Origin: an uncultured beta proteobacterium
GTDB lineage: Bacteria; Pseudomonadota; Gammaproteobacteria; Burkholderiales; SG8-39
Length of the DNA: 25,570 nt
Reading direction: 5' to 3'
Assembly (NCBI GenBank): GCA_903868285.1
Contig: CAIPUP010000123.1
Location: 1 to 25,570, forward strand
In this document: positions 1-7,734 of the stretch, one piece after another
Position numbering within the stretch: position 1 is the stretch's first letter
How the letters are laid out: each line of letters opens with the position of its first letter
Program-made: the position numbers and the translations under genes
The notes under the pieces: model-generated
What the model saw: the letters and a program-made list of their open reading frames with translations, nothing else
What the model was told of the DNA's origin: nothing
The model's database searches: none

Positions 1-636
1 GATATCCAGACCGTCATTACCGAATACGCCCAATGCGCCAGGCTGGCCATGCAGGCCGGCTTCGATGGCATTGAATTGCATGCGGCCAACGGCTATCTGC
101 TGGAGCAGTTTTTGAATGCCAACGTCAACACGCGCAGCGATGCCTGGGGCGGCAATGCCGAGGGCCGCAACCGCCTGGTACTGGCGGTTGCACAGGCCTG
201 CGCCGAAGCCATCGGGCCTGAACACATCGGCATCCGACTGTCGCCCTACGGCGCCTTCAACAGCACCGGCGATTTTCCCGGCATGCCGGAACAGCTGCTG
301 GCGCTGGTGCAGTCACTGTCAGACATGGGGCTGCTGTATTTGCACCTGGTGGATCACTCCGCCATGGGCGCACCAGCTGTACCCGAGGCATTCAAGCAGA
401 CCCTGCGCAAGGCCTTTGCCGGCAGCTTCATCGCCTCGGGCGGCTTCGATCGCGCGCGCGCAGAACAGGTGCTGTCAGCCGGCCAAGCGGAACTGGTGGC
501 GTTTGGCCGCCCGTTCATCGCCAACCCCGACCTGGTCAGCCGACTGCAAAACGAATTGCCACTGACCACGCCCGATATGAGCACCTTCTACACGCCTGGC
601 GCCAAGGGATATAGCGACTACCCGCGCACTAGCTAG
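1..636 (+). CDS. Alkene reductase / old yellow enzyme (NemA-like), 5' end missing
   Basis: An FMN-dependent NAD(P)H:flavin oxidoreductase that would reduce activated C=C bonds or nitro compounds in the cytoplasm. The reading frame is open from base 1, so the N-terminal part lies outside the window; 211 residues are visible. The substrate-binding His-x-x-Asn pair of the family is seen as HAANGYL (His27 and Asn30 of the visible part), followed by a segment like EQFL-N-NTRSDAWGG that is typical of NemA/OYE. Further on are a glycine-rich phosphate-binding region (ASGGFDRARAEQ), the VAFGRPFIANPDLV signature, and the C-terminal GAKGYSDYP that closely resembles the end of E. coli NemA. The gene ends within the first unit of a 13-bp tandem repeat. 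The family is firm; the substrate is unknown. Confidence 0.9.
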   Translation, partial: DIQTVITEYAQCARLAMQAGFDGIELHAANGYLLEQFLNANVNTRSDAWGGNAEGRNRLVLAVAQACAEAIGPEHIGIRLSPYGAFNSTGDFPGMPEQLLALVQSLSDMGLLYLHLVDHSAMGAPAVPEAFKQTLRKAFAGSFIASGGFDRARAEQVLSAGQAELVAFGRPFIANPDLVSRLQNELPLTTPDMSTFYTPGAKGYSDYPRTS

Positions 637-671
637 TGCCGGCGGCTAGTGCCGGCGGCTAGTGCCGGCGC
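633..671. repeat. 13-bp tandem repeat, three copies, at the stop of the alkene reductase
   Basis: Three head-to-tail units of CTAGTGCCGGCGG (633-645, 646-658, 659-671), the last differing in its final base. The first unit contains the TAG stop codon of the preceding gene. The unit is not a multiple of three, so it does not extend a reading frame. It probably arose by replication slippage. Confidence 0.85.
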
Positions 672-764
672 GGCGCATTAGCGACGCATGATTATGCTTA
701 GTGCTCAGGCTAGACCAGCCCCTAGCACTGCATCACCTGACACTTCTTCTCGAAGGGAGAGCCC

Positions 765-1814
765 ATGAGTATTTCTTATCTGGCAACGGTCTGTACCAGC
801 ACCGACTACGCGTGGGTCACGTCACCGCGAAAGCAGCAGACAGTCCGATCACGATTACGATGGATCGTTGCATCCTTGTCACTATGCCTGCTGGGCTCGC
901 TGCAGGCGCAGGAAGCCTGGCCCACCAAGACGCTGCGCATGATCGTGCCCTATGCCGCAGGTGGCTTTGCCGATATCCGCACCCGCAAGGTGTCACAGGA
1001 ACTCAGCAAGTCGCTCGGCCAGCAGATCATTGTCGAGAACCGTGCCGGCGCCGGTGGCGTGCTGGGCACTGACCTGATCGCCAAGGCTGCGCCGGACGGT
1101 TACACCCTCGGCATGGGCAATCTGGCAGCGCTGTCGGTGAACGTCAGCCTGATGAAAAAGATTCCCTACGATCCGTTGCGCGATATCGCGCCGGTGATCC
1201 TGATCGAGAGCAGTCCGCTCATCCTCACTGCCGGCCCGAGTCTGCGTGCCAGCACGCTGAAAGAATTGATTGCCCAGGCCAAGGCCGAGCCGGGTCGGCT
1301 GGCGTTTGCTTCCTCCGGCACCGGGGGAGCGCATCACCTGTCGGGCGAAATGCTCAAGCAGCGCGCTGGCATCGACATCGTGCATGTGCCCTACAAAGGC
1401 GGCGCGCCGGCCGCCAGTGACCTGCTGGCCGGCCATGTGCCGATGATGTTCGAGATGGGCTACTCCGCCCTGCCCTCGATCAAGGCCGGCAAGATCCGCG
1501 CCCTGGCGGTGACGTCATCGCAACGCATTGCCCTGCTGCCGGATGTGCCGACGCTGTCCGAAGCCGGACTGGCGGGCTTCGAGTCCTACAACTGGCAGGG
1601 CATCGTGGCGCCCGCAAAGACACCACCGGCCATCATCGAGCGCCTGAATCGCGAGCTCAACGCCATCCTGAAACTGCCGGAACAACGCGAGTCGATCCTC
1701 AGCACCGGCAGTCAGGTCGGTGGCGGGAGCGCTCGCGCTTTCGGCGATTTCATTCGCAGCGAGACCGAGAAGTGGGCGAAAGTGATCCGCGAGGCAAATA
1801 TCCAACCGGAATAA
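765..1814 (+). CDS. Bug-family tripartite tricarboxylate receptor (periplasmic)
   Basis: A substrate-binding protein of the Bug (TctC) family, which binds carboxylated or small organic ligands in the periplasm. The start is ATG 765, preceded by AAGGGAGA at a good distance. The 349 residues begin with an unusually long N-region of about 28 residues before a signal-peptide core (WIVASLSLCLLGSLQAQ), with likely cleavage after the LQA motif. Family hallmarks are IVPYAAGGFADIRTR near residue 65, QIIVENRAGAGGVLGTDLIAKAAPDGYTL, VPYKGGAPAASDLLAGHV, and the C-terminal LPDVPTLSEAGLAGFE. The loop usually written GG-P-D carries Phe (GGFADIRTR), which may alter ligand preference. No TctA/TctB transporter genes lie nearby, which is common for these orphan receptors. 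The gene converges on rpoD with only 23 bases between stops. Confidence 0.92.
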   Translation: MSISYLATVCTSTDYAWVTSPRKQQTVRSRLRWIVASLSLCLLGSLQAQEAWPTKTLRMIVPYAAGGFADIRTRKVSQELSKSLGQQIIVENRAGAGGVLGTDLIAKAAPDGYTLGMGNLAALSVNVSLMKKIPYDPLRDIAPVILIESSPLILTAGPSLRASTLKELIAQAKAEPGRLAFASSGTGGAHHLSGEMLKQRAGIDIVHVPYKGGAPAASDLLAGHVPMMFEMGYSALPSIKAGKIRALAVTSSQRIALLPDVPTLSEAGLAGFESYNWQGIVAPAKTPPAIIERLNRELNAILKLPEQRESILSTGSQVGGGSARAFGDFIRSETEKWAKVIREANIQPE

Positions 1815-1837
1815 AACCCTGCTGGATCACGATCTGG

Positions 1838-4459
1838 TCAGTTGTTATCCAGAAAGCTCTTCAGCCGCTCGCTGCGTGAAGGATGACGCAGCTTGCGCAG
1901 GGCCTTGGCCTCGATCTGACGGATACGCTCGCGCGTGACATCGAACTGCTTGCCGACCTCTTCCAGCGTGTGGTCGGTATTCATCTCGATACCAAAACGC
2001 ATGCGCAATACCTTGGCTTCGCGCGGGGTGAGTGAATCCAGGATGTCCTTGGTGACATTGCGCAGCGACGAGTACATGGCAGCATCGTTCGGCGCAATGG
2101 TCGAGGTGTCCTCGATGAAATCGCCCAGATGCGAGTCATCATCATCACCAATCGGCGTCTCCATCGAGATCGGCTCCTTGGAGATCTTCATGATCTTGCG
2201 GATCTTGTCCTCGGGCATTTCCATCTTCAGCGCCAGCGTTGCCGGATCGGGCTCGAGTCCCGTTTCCTGCAGTATCTGACGCGAGATTCGGTTCATCTTG
2301 TTGATGGTTTCGATCATATGCACCGGAATACGGATGGTGCGTGCCTGGTCAGCGATCGAGCGCGTGATGGCCTGGCGTATCCACCAGGTGGCATAGGTGG
2401 AGAACTTGTAACCACGACGGTACTCGAACTTGTCCACTGCCTTCATCAGGCCGATGTTGCCTTCCTGGATCAGGTCAAGGAACTGCAGACCGCGGTTGGT
2501 GTATTTCTTGGCGATCGAGATCACCAGTCGCAGGTTGGCTTCGGTCATCTCGCGCTTGGCGCGACGTGCCTTGGCCTCACCGGTCGACATCTGCTTGTTG
2601 ATTTCCTTCAGCTCGCGCAGCGGTATGCCGATACGCTTCTGAATCTCGGTGAGTTTTTGCACCTGCTCCAGGATGTTCGGCTCGAAGCGTGCCAGCGTGG
2701 TGCTCCAGGCCTTGCCCTCGGCGATCTCGGCCTTGACCCAGCGCATCGAGGTTTCGTTGCCCGGGAATGCCTTGATGAAGGCCGCGCGCGGCATGCCGCC
2801 CTTGTTCACCGCCAGGCTGAGGATGGTGCGCTCATGCCGGCGCACTTCATCCACCATGCCGCGCACGGTGTCACAAAGGCGCTCGATGATCTTGGCAGTG
2901 AAACGGATCGCCAGCAGCTCGGTGCTGATCTGGTCGCGGATCTTGATGTAGTCCTTGCCGCGATAGCCCTGGTCAGCCAGGGCTTTTTTCATTTTCTCGT
3001 ACAGCTTGCGAATGACCTGAAAGCGCGTCAGCGCATCTTCCTTGAGCTGCAGCAGGCTGGCGGAAATGGCGCTGCCATCGTCCTCGCCCTCCTCCTCGAC
3101 GTCTTCCTCTTCCGGCTCTTCTTCTTCCGGCAACTCTTCTGGCAGGTCGTCGCGCGCATTCGGATCGATCAGTCCATCGACCACTTCGTCGATACGCATC
3201 TCGTCACGTTCGACCTTGGCCGCCATCAGCAGCATCTCATCAACGGTGGTCGGACAAGCCGAGATGGCCTGCACCATATGCTTCAGACCGTCCTCGATAC
3301 GCTTGGCGATTTCGATTTCGCCCTCGCGCGTCAGCAGCTCGACTGTTCCCATCTCGCGCATGTACATGCGCACCGGATCGGTGGTGCGACCGAAGTCGGC
3401 ATCCACGGTCGTCAGCGCCTGTTCAGCCGCTTCTTCGGCATCCTCATCGGTGGTGACCGCCGGAGAATCTCCGGTGATGAACTGCGTCTCGGCATCCGGC
3501 GCCTTGTCATAGACCTGGATCGCCATATCGTTGAAGGTGGAAGTGATGGCCTCGATCTGCTCGGCATCCACCATATCGTCCGGCAGATGGTCGTTGATCT
3601 CGGAGTAGGTCAGGTAACCCCGCTCCTTGCCCAGCTTGATGAGGTTTTTCAGTCGTAACCGGCGCGCTTCGGCTTCCTCGGGCCTCAACTCCGCCCGCCG
3701 CAGCAGTTCGCGTTCGGCCTCCATGCGAGCGGCCTTGGACGGTCGACCCGGACGCCCGGGACCTCCGCTCTGGCGGGCTGCCAGCTGCGCAGCCCGTTTT
3801 TCTTCTTGCATTTTTTGCTTGGCAATTTCTTTGTCCTGCTTGGCTTGCGCCTTGAGCCGTTCTTTTTCGGCTTTCGCGGCGAGTTTGTCTGCGGCAACGC
3901 GCGCACGCTCGTTTTGCTTTTCCTTGGCGGCGCGCTCTTTTTCCCTGGCCTTTTCTTTGGCCTGATCCGCCTTTTGTTTGATGGCAGCCTGACGCTGCTT
4001 ATTCCTGTCCTTTTCCGCACTCAGACGAGCGCGTTCTTTTTCTGCCCGAGCGCGCGCCTTGTCGCGTTCCTGTGCGGCACGCGAGACGGCCGGCGTGATG
4101 CCCTTGCCAGGCTTGGCCTTGACCACTGGCTTGGCCTTAACCACCGGCTTGGCTTTAACCAGGGGCTTCGCCTTGGTCACCACGTTGGACTTAACCGCAG
4201 GTTTACCCTTGACGACCGGCTTCGCCTTGACCACCGGCTTGGCCTTGACCACCGGCTTGGCCTTGACCGCCGGCTTGGCCTTGACCGCCGGCTTGGCCTT
4301 GACCGCCGGCTTGGCCTTGACCACCGGTTTCGCTTTGACCACCGGCTTCGCTTTGACCACCGGCTTCGCCTTGGCGGCGGGCTTGGCAGACTTGGCGAGT
4401 TTGGATCGGGCGGCCGCGCTTGCGGTGGCTGCCCGGACTTTCACTTTGGATTTGGCCAT
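1838..4459 (-). CDS. rpoD: RNA polymerase primary sigma factor sigma-70 with a long histone-H1-like N-terminal repeat
   Basis: The housekeeping sigma factor directing RNA polymerase to -10/-35 promoters. The preferred start is ATG 4459 (MAKSKVK, 873 residues); a longer frame exists only from a TTG at 4558 and looks like leader. Domains in order: Lys/Ala/Pro/Val repeats at about 28-117; a highly charged Lys/Arg/Glu/Ala coiled-coil-like stretch at about 127-229; an AT-hook-like GGPGRPGRPSK at about 232-242; region 1.1 (LKNLIKLGKERGYLTYSEIN) at about 268-318; region 1.2 (DPVRMYMREMGTVELLTREGE) near 362-385; an acidic non-conserved run near 439-461; regions 2.1-2.4, including the aromatic-rich YKFSTYATWWIRQAI, near 641-721; and region 4 ending in RERIRQIEAKALRKLRHP, near 807-872. 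The catalytic core of the family is complete. It is the last gene of the rpsU-yqeY-dnaG-rpoD block but also has its own -10 box upstream. The N-terminal repeat is the odd part; Lys-rich extensions of RpoD are known in this group, but this one looks long. Confidence 0.97.
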   Translation of the reverse strand: MAKSKVKVRAATASAAARSKLAKSAKPAAKAKPVVKAKPVVKAKPVVKAKPAVKAKPAVKAKPAVKAKPVVKAKPVVKAKPVVKGKPAVKSNVVTKAKPLVKAKPVVKAKPVVKAKPGKGITPAVSRAAQERDKARARAEKERARLSAEKDRNKQRQAAIKQKADQAKEKAREKERAAKEKQNERARVAADKLAAKAEKERLKAQAKQDKEIAKQKMQEEKRAAQLAARQSGGPGRPGRPSKAARMEAERELLRRAELRPEEAEARRLRLKNLIKLGKERGYLTYSEINDHLPDDMVDAEQIEAITSTFNDMAIQVYDKAPDAETQFITGDSPAVTTDEDAEEAAEQALTTVDADFGRTTDPVRMYMREMGTVELLTREGEIEIAKRIEDGLKHMVQAISACPTTVDEMLLMAAKVERDEMRIDEVVDGLIDPNARDDLPEELPEEEEPEEEDVEEEGEDDGSAISASLLQLKEDALTRFQVIRKLYEKMKKALADQGYRGKDYIKIRDQISTELLAIRFTAKIIERLCDTVRGMVDEVRRHERTILSLAVNKGGMPRAAFIKAFPGNETSMRWVKAEIAEGKAWSTTLARFEPNILEQVQKLTEIQKRIGIPLRELKEINKQMSTGEAKARRAKREMTEANLRLVISIAKKYTNRGLQFLDLIQEGNIGLMKAVDKFEYRRGYKFSTYATWWIRQAITRSIADQARTIRIPVHMIETINKMNRISRQILQETGLEPDPATLALKMEMPEDKIRKIMKISKEPISMETPIGDDDDSHLGDFIEDTSTIAPNDAAMYSSLRNVTKDILDSLTPREAKVLRMRFGIEMNTDHTLEEVGKQFDVTRERIRQIEAKALRKLRHPSRSERLKSFLDNN
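4109..4378 (-). repeat. 18-bp coding tandem repeat in the rpoD N terminus
   Basis: About fifteen units of 18 bp encoding six-residue repeats of the form (V/A)VKAKP, residues about 28-117 of RpoD from ATG 4459. On the plus strand the unit reads roughly TTGACCACCGGCTTGGCC. Units vary mainly at Val/Ala codons, and one unit pair in the middle is irregular (AVKSNVVTKAKP). All changes keep the frame. The pattern resembles the tails of bacterial H1-like proteins and would make a long, positively charged, disordered segment. Confidence 0.95.
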
Positions 4460-4620
4460 TGGAAACCTGTCAGTCGGTGACGGGGTTAAGGAAGGAACAA
4501 GACGTGGCTTGGTACTGCGTTGCAAGGAGCTAAAAAATTTAAGTACGACAACGAACAATCAGCGCAAACATCAACGCCCGACGCTGTGATGCGCCGCAAC
4601 AAATTGGAGGGGAACCTGGG

Positions 4621-4626
4621 ATTATA
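4621..4626 (-). promoter_or_regulatory. Consensus -10 box upstream of rpoD
   Basis: On the minus strand a perfect TATAAT stands about 160 bases before the rpoD ATG. No good -35 hexamer was found at 16-18 bp. It lies in the 249-bp space between dnaG and rpoD and would give rpoD a promoter of its own within the macromolecular-synthesis block. Confidence 0.5.
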
Positions 4627-4653
4627 CCGGCTCGAACCGTGATTTTAGTAAAA

Positions 4654-4683
4654 CGCTGTTGTAAAACAGGCAGTTAGACAGCG
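4654..4683 (-). terminator. Possible hairpin with T-run after dnaG
   Basis: Read on the minus strand, CGCTGT and ACAGCG form a six-base-pair stem around an 18-base loop, followed directly by TTTTA. A second imperfect stem (4683-4714) overlaps the dnaG stop. Either could be a weak terminator or attenuator between dnaG and rpoD. The long loop makes this uncertain. Confidence 0.25.
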
Positions 4684-4708
4684 CCTGGCGGCAGCTGTTC
4701 CGCTGCGC

Positions 4709-6580
4709 TCAGGCACTGCTGTCGCGGCGCTGCGCCTGCTCGCTGATGAGCCTGACCAGCTCGATTTTTTCTTCGGCCGACATGGCTTCACTGGCGATGC
4801 TCTTGAGCTGTTCGATACGCGCGGTCTTGAGCGCGGATCGCATCGCTGCCAGATCGGACTGAAAGTCGGCCTCCAGCTGGGCATCATCCATGCGCAGCTC
4901 CAGCAGTTCGGCATAGGCGTCAGCGATTGGCTTTTCATGCTCGCTGCCCTGGAACACATCCAACAAGAACGAGGCGCTCATGCCGGGTTGTTGCAGTACC
5001 TGCTGCGTCAGCGCCGTAATGGCGCGACCCGCCGGTGAACCTGGCTCTTGCGTATTGGCATTCATCAAGCCGGCCAAGGACGACGCGCGATCGGGCTGTG
5101 CCACCAGGCCGCGCAGCAGACGCCGCTCGAGCTTGGCCTCCAGTCCGCGCCGTGCCGGAGGCGGCGCGCCACGGCGCGCATCGCCGCGCCCGAAACTGCG
5201 CCCAAAGTTGCGCTCGGCCGACAGCCGCAAGCCGGTGATGCGCGCCAGTTCCTGCGTCGCCATCTGCGCCAGCTCGGCCAGTTGATGACCGAGCTGTATC
5301 TGCAGCGCCGGCGCGGCGATACGCGTCAACAGCGGCTTGGCTTCATGCACCAGACGCGAACGCCCCTCGGGCGTGTCGAGATCAAGATCGCTGCGCAGAT
5401 GGTCGAGCAGAAAACCCGATAGCGGCGTGGCGCGCTGCAGTTCATGCTCGAAGGCCTCCTGCCCGCGTTCGCGCACAAAGCTGTCCGGGTCATGTTCGGC
5501 CGGCAAGAACAGAAACCGCACCGTCTTGTTGTCCGCCAACACTGGCAGGCAAACCTCCAGCGCATGCCAGGCCGCCTTGCGGCCGGCGCGATCGCCATCG
5601 AAACAGAACACCACTTCATCGGTTTGCCGAAACAGCTTTTGCACATGGACGGCCGAGGTGGCGGTGCCGAGTGTGGCGACGGCATAGTCGACCCCGGCCT
5701 GGGCCAGCGCCACCACATCCATATAGCCCTCGACCACCACCGCCCTGCCAGCACTGCGAATGGGATTACGCGCCTGGGAAAAGCCGTACAACTCGCGACC
5801 TTTTTCGAACAAGGGCGTCTCGGGCGAATTCAGATACTTTGGCCCCGTCGCCTTGCCCTCTTCATTCGATTCCGCACCCAGGATGCGGCCACCGAAACCA
5901 ATCACCATGCCGCGCTGGCTGTGGATGGGAAACATGATGCGGTCGCGAAAGCGGTCATAGCGTTTGCCCGCTTCGTTATCGATCACCAGCCCGACTTCCT
6001 TGATCGCCGCCTCGCTGTATTCGGGGAACACCGCCTGCAGGTTCTGCCAGCCCGCTGGCGCATAGCCAATGCCAAAGCGTGCCGCAATCTGACCGGTCAG
6101 GCCGCGGCCCTTGAGGTAGTCGATGGCGCGCGGCGATTGCTTGAGCTGATCGCGGTAATAGCGCATGGCGCGTTCCATCAGCGCATACAGATCCGGGCCT
6201 TCGTCGGCCGCAGCGCCCGCACCCGATGCGCCCGATGCACCCGATACGCCCTCTCCGCCACGCGCGCCGGCGAAGCTGCGCTCGCGCTGGAACTCGGGCA
6301 TTTTCAGACCAGCGCCTTGTGCCAGTTCGCGCACCGCGTCGACATAGCCCAGCCCCTGGTACTCCATCAAAAAGGAGATGGCATTGCCATGCGCACCGCA
6401 ACCAAAGCAGTGATAGAACTGCTTGGACGGACTGACCGTGAACGAAGGCGTTTTCTCGCCGTGAAACGGACACAGGCCGCTGAAATTGGCGCCGGCTTTT
6501 TTCAGCTGCACCGAGCGCCCGACGATATCCACCACGTCCACGCGGTTGAGCAGATCCTGCTTGAAGCTGTCACTGATCAC
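4709..6580 (-). CDS. dnaG: DNA primase
   Basis: Synthesises the RNA primers for DNA replication, working with the DnaB helicase. The start is GTG 6580 (MISDSFKQDLLNRVD, matching the usual DnaG N terminus); no strong ribosome-binding site is seen. The 623 residues show the CHC2 zinc-binding domain with Cys37, His40, Cys58 and Cys61 (CPFH and CFGC), the polymerase core with KYLNSPETPLFEKG near 248-261, a TOPRIM domain with EGYMD (Glu284) and FDGD (Asp328, Asp330), the DPDSFVR motif near 364, and a C-terminal DnaB-interaction region. A Gly/Ala/Ser-rich linker (about 104-129) separates the zinc domain from the core; its DNA contains three 9-bp repeats of the type CCCGATGCG. It is the third gene of the rpsU-yqeY-dnaG-rpoD block. 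Confidence 0.97.
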   Translation of the reverse strand: MISDSFKQDLLNRVDVVDIVGRSVQLKKAGANFSGLCPFHGEKTPSFTVSPSKQFYHCFGCGAHGNAISFLMEYQGLGYVDAVRELAQGAGLKMPEFQRERSFAGARGGEGVSGASGASGAGAAADEGPDLYALMERAMRYYRDQLKQSPRAIDYLKGRGLTGQIAARFGIGYAPAGWQNLQAVFPEYSEAAIKEVGLVIDNEAGKRYDRFRDRIMFPIHSQRGMVIGFGGRILGAESNEEGKATGPKYLNSPETPLFEKGRELYGFSQARNPIRSAGRAVVVEGYMDVVALAQAGVDYAVATLGTATSAVHVQKLFRQTDEVVFCFDGDRAGRKAAWHALEVCLPVLADNKTVRFLFLPAEHDPDSFVRERGQEAFEHELQRATPLSGFLLDHLRSDLDLDTPEGRSRLVHEAKPLLTRIAAPALQIQLGHQLAELAQMATQELARITGLRLSAERNFGRSFGRGDARRGAPPPARRGLEAKLERRLLRGLVAQPDRASSLAGLMNANTQEPGSPAGRAITALTQQVLQQPGMSASFLLDVFQGSEHEKPIADAYAELLELRMDDAQLEADFQSDLAAMRSALKTARIEQLKSIASEAMSAEEKIELVRLISEQAQRRDSSA

Positions 6581-6611
6581 GGTGTCAGACCAGGCGAGGC
6601 TGCGGCGTGAT

Positions 6612-7112
6612 TCAAGCGCCGGCTGGCGTCAGTGCTGCCTTGACCAGGCCCGATAGCCGGCCCATGTCGGTACGCCCGGCCAGGCGCGGCTTGAGCAGAG
6701 CCATGACCTTGCCCATGTCGCGCGCACCACTGGCACCGCTTTCGCTGACCGCACGAGCGATTTCCGCTGCCACCTCGGCCGCGCCCAGCTGTGCCGGCAG
6801 ATACGCCGACAGCAAGGCCAGCTCGAACGCCTCGGCCTCGACCAGCTCGGGGCGATGGGCGGCACGGTATTGCTCGATCGAATCGCGCCGCTGCTTGATC
6901 AGCTTCTCGATGATCGCCAGCACCTCGGCATCGTCCAGGTGCTTGCGCTCATCGACTTCCTTTTGCTTGATGGCGGCAGTCAGCATGCGGATGGCGGTCA
7001 GGCGCTGCGACTCGCGCGCCCGCATGGCGGCCTTCATGTCCTCGGTGATGCGCTGCTTGAGCTGGCTGTCGGCGTCGGGGGCAACATGGGATGCGGGGCT
7101 GGACTCGTTCAT
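6612..7112 (-). CDS. yqeY: GatB/YqeY-domain protein
   Basis: A 166-residue cytoplasmic protein of the YqeY family, related to the tail domain of GatB, the amidotransferase subunit that binds tRNA. A role in tRNA-dependent amidation or tRNA quality control is proposed for the family but not settled. Start ATG 7112 is chosen over a TTG at 7133 because GGAGAG precedes it at a proper distance. Family features are LKQRITEDMKAAMRARE followed by RLTAIRMLTAAIKQKEVDER, QRRDSIEQYRAAHRPELVEAE, LSAYLPAQL, and the C-terminal DMGKVMALLKPRLAGRTDMG. It sits between rpsU and dnaG, 31 bases before the dnaG GTG, and is very likely co-transcribed with both. Confidence 0.93.
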   Translation of the reverse strand: MNESSPASHVAPDADSQLKQRITEDMKAAMRARESQRLTAIRMLTAAIKQKEVDERKHLDDAEVLAIIEKLIKQRRDSIEQYRAAHRPELVEAEAFELALLSAYLPAQLGAAEVAAEIARAVSESGASGARDMGKVMALLKPRLAGRTDMGRLSGLVKAALTPAGA

Positions 7113-7217
7113 GGCGGCGGCTCTCCGTGGCAATGCGAACGATGCGAGGGCGTTAAAAACAACAAGGGCGCGGCAAGTTACCCTGCCACGCCCCGCCAGA
7201 CTTTCTGTCGTTGCCGA

Positions 7218-7430
7218 CTAGTACAGCTTCGGCGGCAGCATCTGGCTGCGCAGACGCTTGTAGTGGCGCTTGACGGCAGCGGCCAGCTTGCGCTTGCGCT
7301 CGGACGTGGGCTTCTCATAGAACTCGCGGGCACGCAGTTCGGTGAGCAGGCCGGTCTTCTCGACGGTGCGCTTGAAGCGGCGCAGCGCTACTTCGAACGG
7401 CTCGTTTTCCTTGAGGCGAACGGTGGTCAT
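7218..7430 (-). CDS. rpsU: 30S ribosomal protein bS21
   Basis: A 70-residue, strongly basic small-subunit ribosomal protein involved in mRNA binding and initiation. ATG 7430 gives the standard bS21 N terminus (MTTVRLKENEPFEVALRRFKR); an AGGA sequence lies upstream. The family pattern continues with TEKTGLLTELRAREFYEKPT-like residues and a Lys/Arg-rich tail ending LPPKLY. The longer open frame up to 7640 is leader, not coding. It is the first gene of the macromolecular-synthesis block, with a TATACT promoter box in the leader. Confidence 0.97.
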   Translation of the reverse strand: MTTVRLKENEPFEVALRRFKRTVEKTGLLTELRAREFYEKPTSERKRKLAAAVKRHYKRLRSQMLPPKLY

Positions 7431-7734
7431 GTAACGTGGATCCTGTGAAGTAAGTGCGATCGCCGGTGCTGCTTGGGTGCTGCCTGGGGGATACCGCAGT
7501 GGTTTGGACTGCGGCGGGCGACGCGGGAATAAGTAAATCCGACTGGCGGAAAGCCGCGCAGTATAGCCGTCTTTGCCGGCTTGGTACAGCCCCTGCGGCA
7601 AACCCTTGGAAGCAGCCGCCAAGCCGACAAGGCGAAACAAAAAAATTCCTTTTAAAACAATAACCTATGAATTCAGGCAAGCCGGGGCAGGCAAGACGGG
7701 GCTTTGCGAGCAGCGCGGCGCTCGGCGTGCCGCC
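7431..7734. other. Leader and intergenic region between rpsU and the GntR-family gene
   Basis: About 300 bases without a gene. It holds the likely rpsU promoter box (7560-7565), an AT-rich element at 7647-7667 (minus strand TAGGTTATTGTTTT) that resembles elements before the diiron-protein gene and tsaD, and a 14-bp tandem duplication (7674-7687 and 7688-7701, unit CAGGCAAGCCGGGG with one mismatch). No convincing terminator was found for the GntR operon that lies upstream on the same strand. Confidence 0.6.
7560..7565 (-). promoter_or_regulatory. -10 box of the rpsU operon promoter
   Basis: The minus strand reads TATACT about 130 bases before the rpsU ATG. The matching -35 region is poor (TGTACC at 17 bp). 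It is a plausible main promoter for rpsU-yqeY-dnaG(-rpoD). Confidence 0.45.

Noticed and set aside
1822..1852. Terminator between the first Bug gene and rpoD (CTGGAT / ATCCAG)
   Set aside because: Only six base pairs, a long loop, no T-run, and it runs into the rpoD coding end.
2129..3658. 509-residue plus-strand open frame opposite rpoD
   Set aside because: It is antisense to conserved sigma-70 regions. Its composition (His, Gln, Asp and Leu rich without motifs) is that of a GC-rich shadow frame.
4109..4378. CRISPR-like array in the rpoD region
   Set aside because: The 18-bp units are directly adjacent without spacers and lie in the coding frame; it is a protein repeat.
4460..4558. Longer RpoD start at TTG 4558
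   Set aside because: The extra 33 residues have no conserved character; ATG 4459 gives the normal MAKSKVK-type start.
5444..6610. 388-residue plus-strand open frame opposite dnaG
   Set aside because: Antisense to the primase core, with no motifs or ribosome-binding site.
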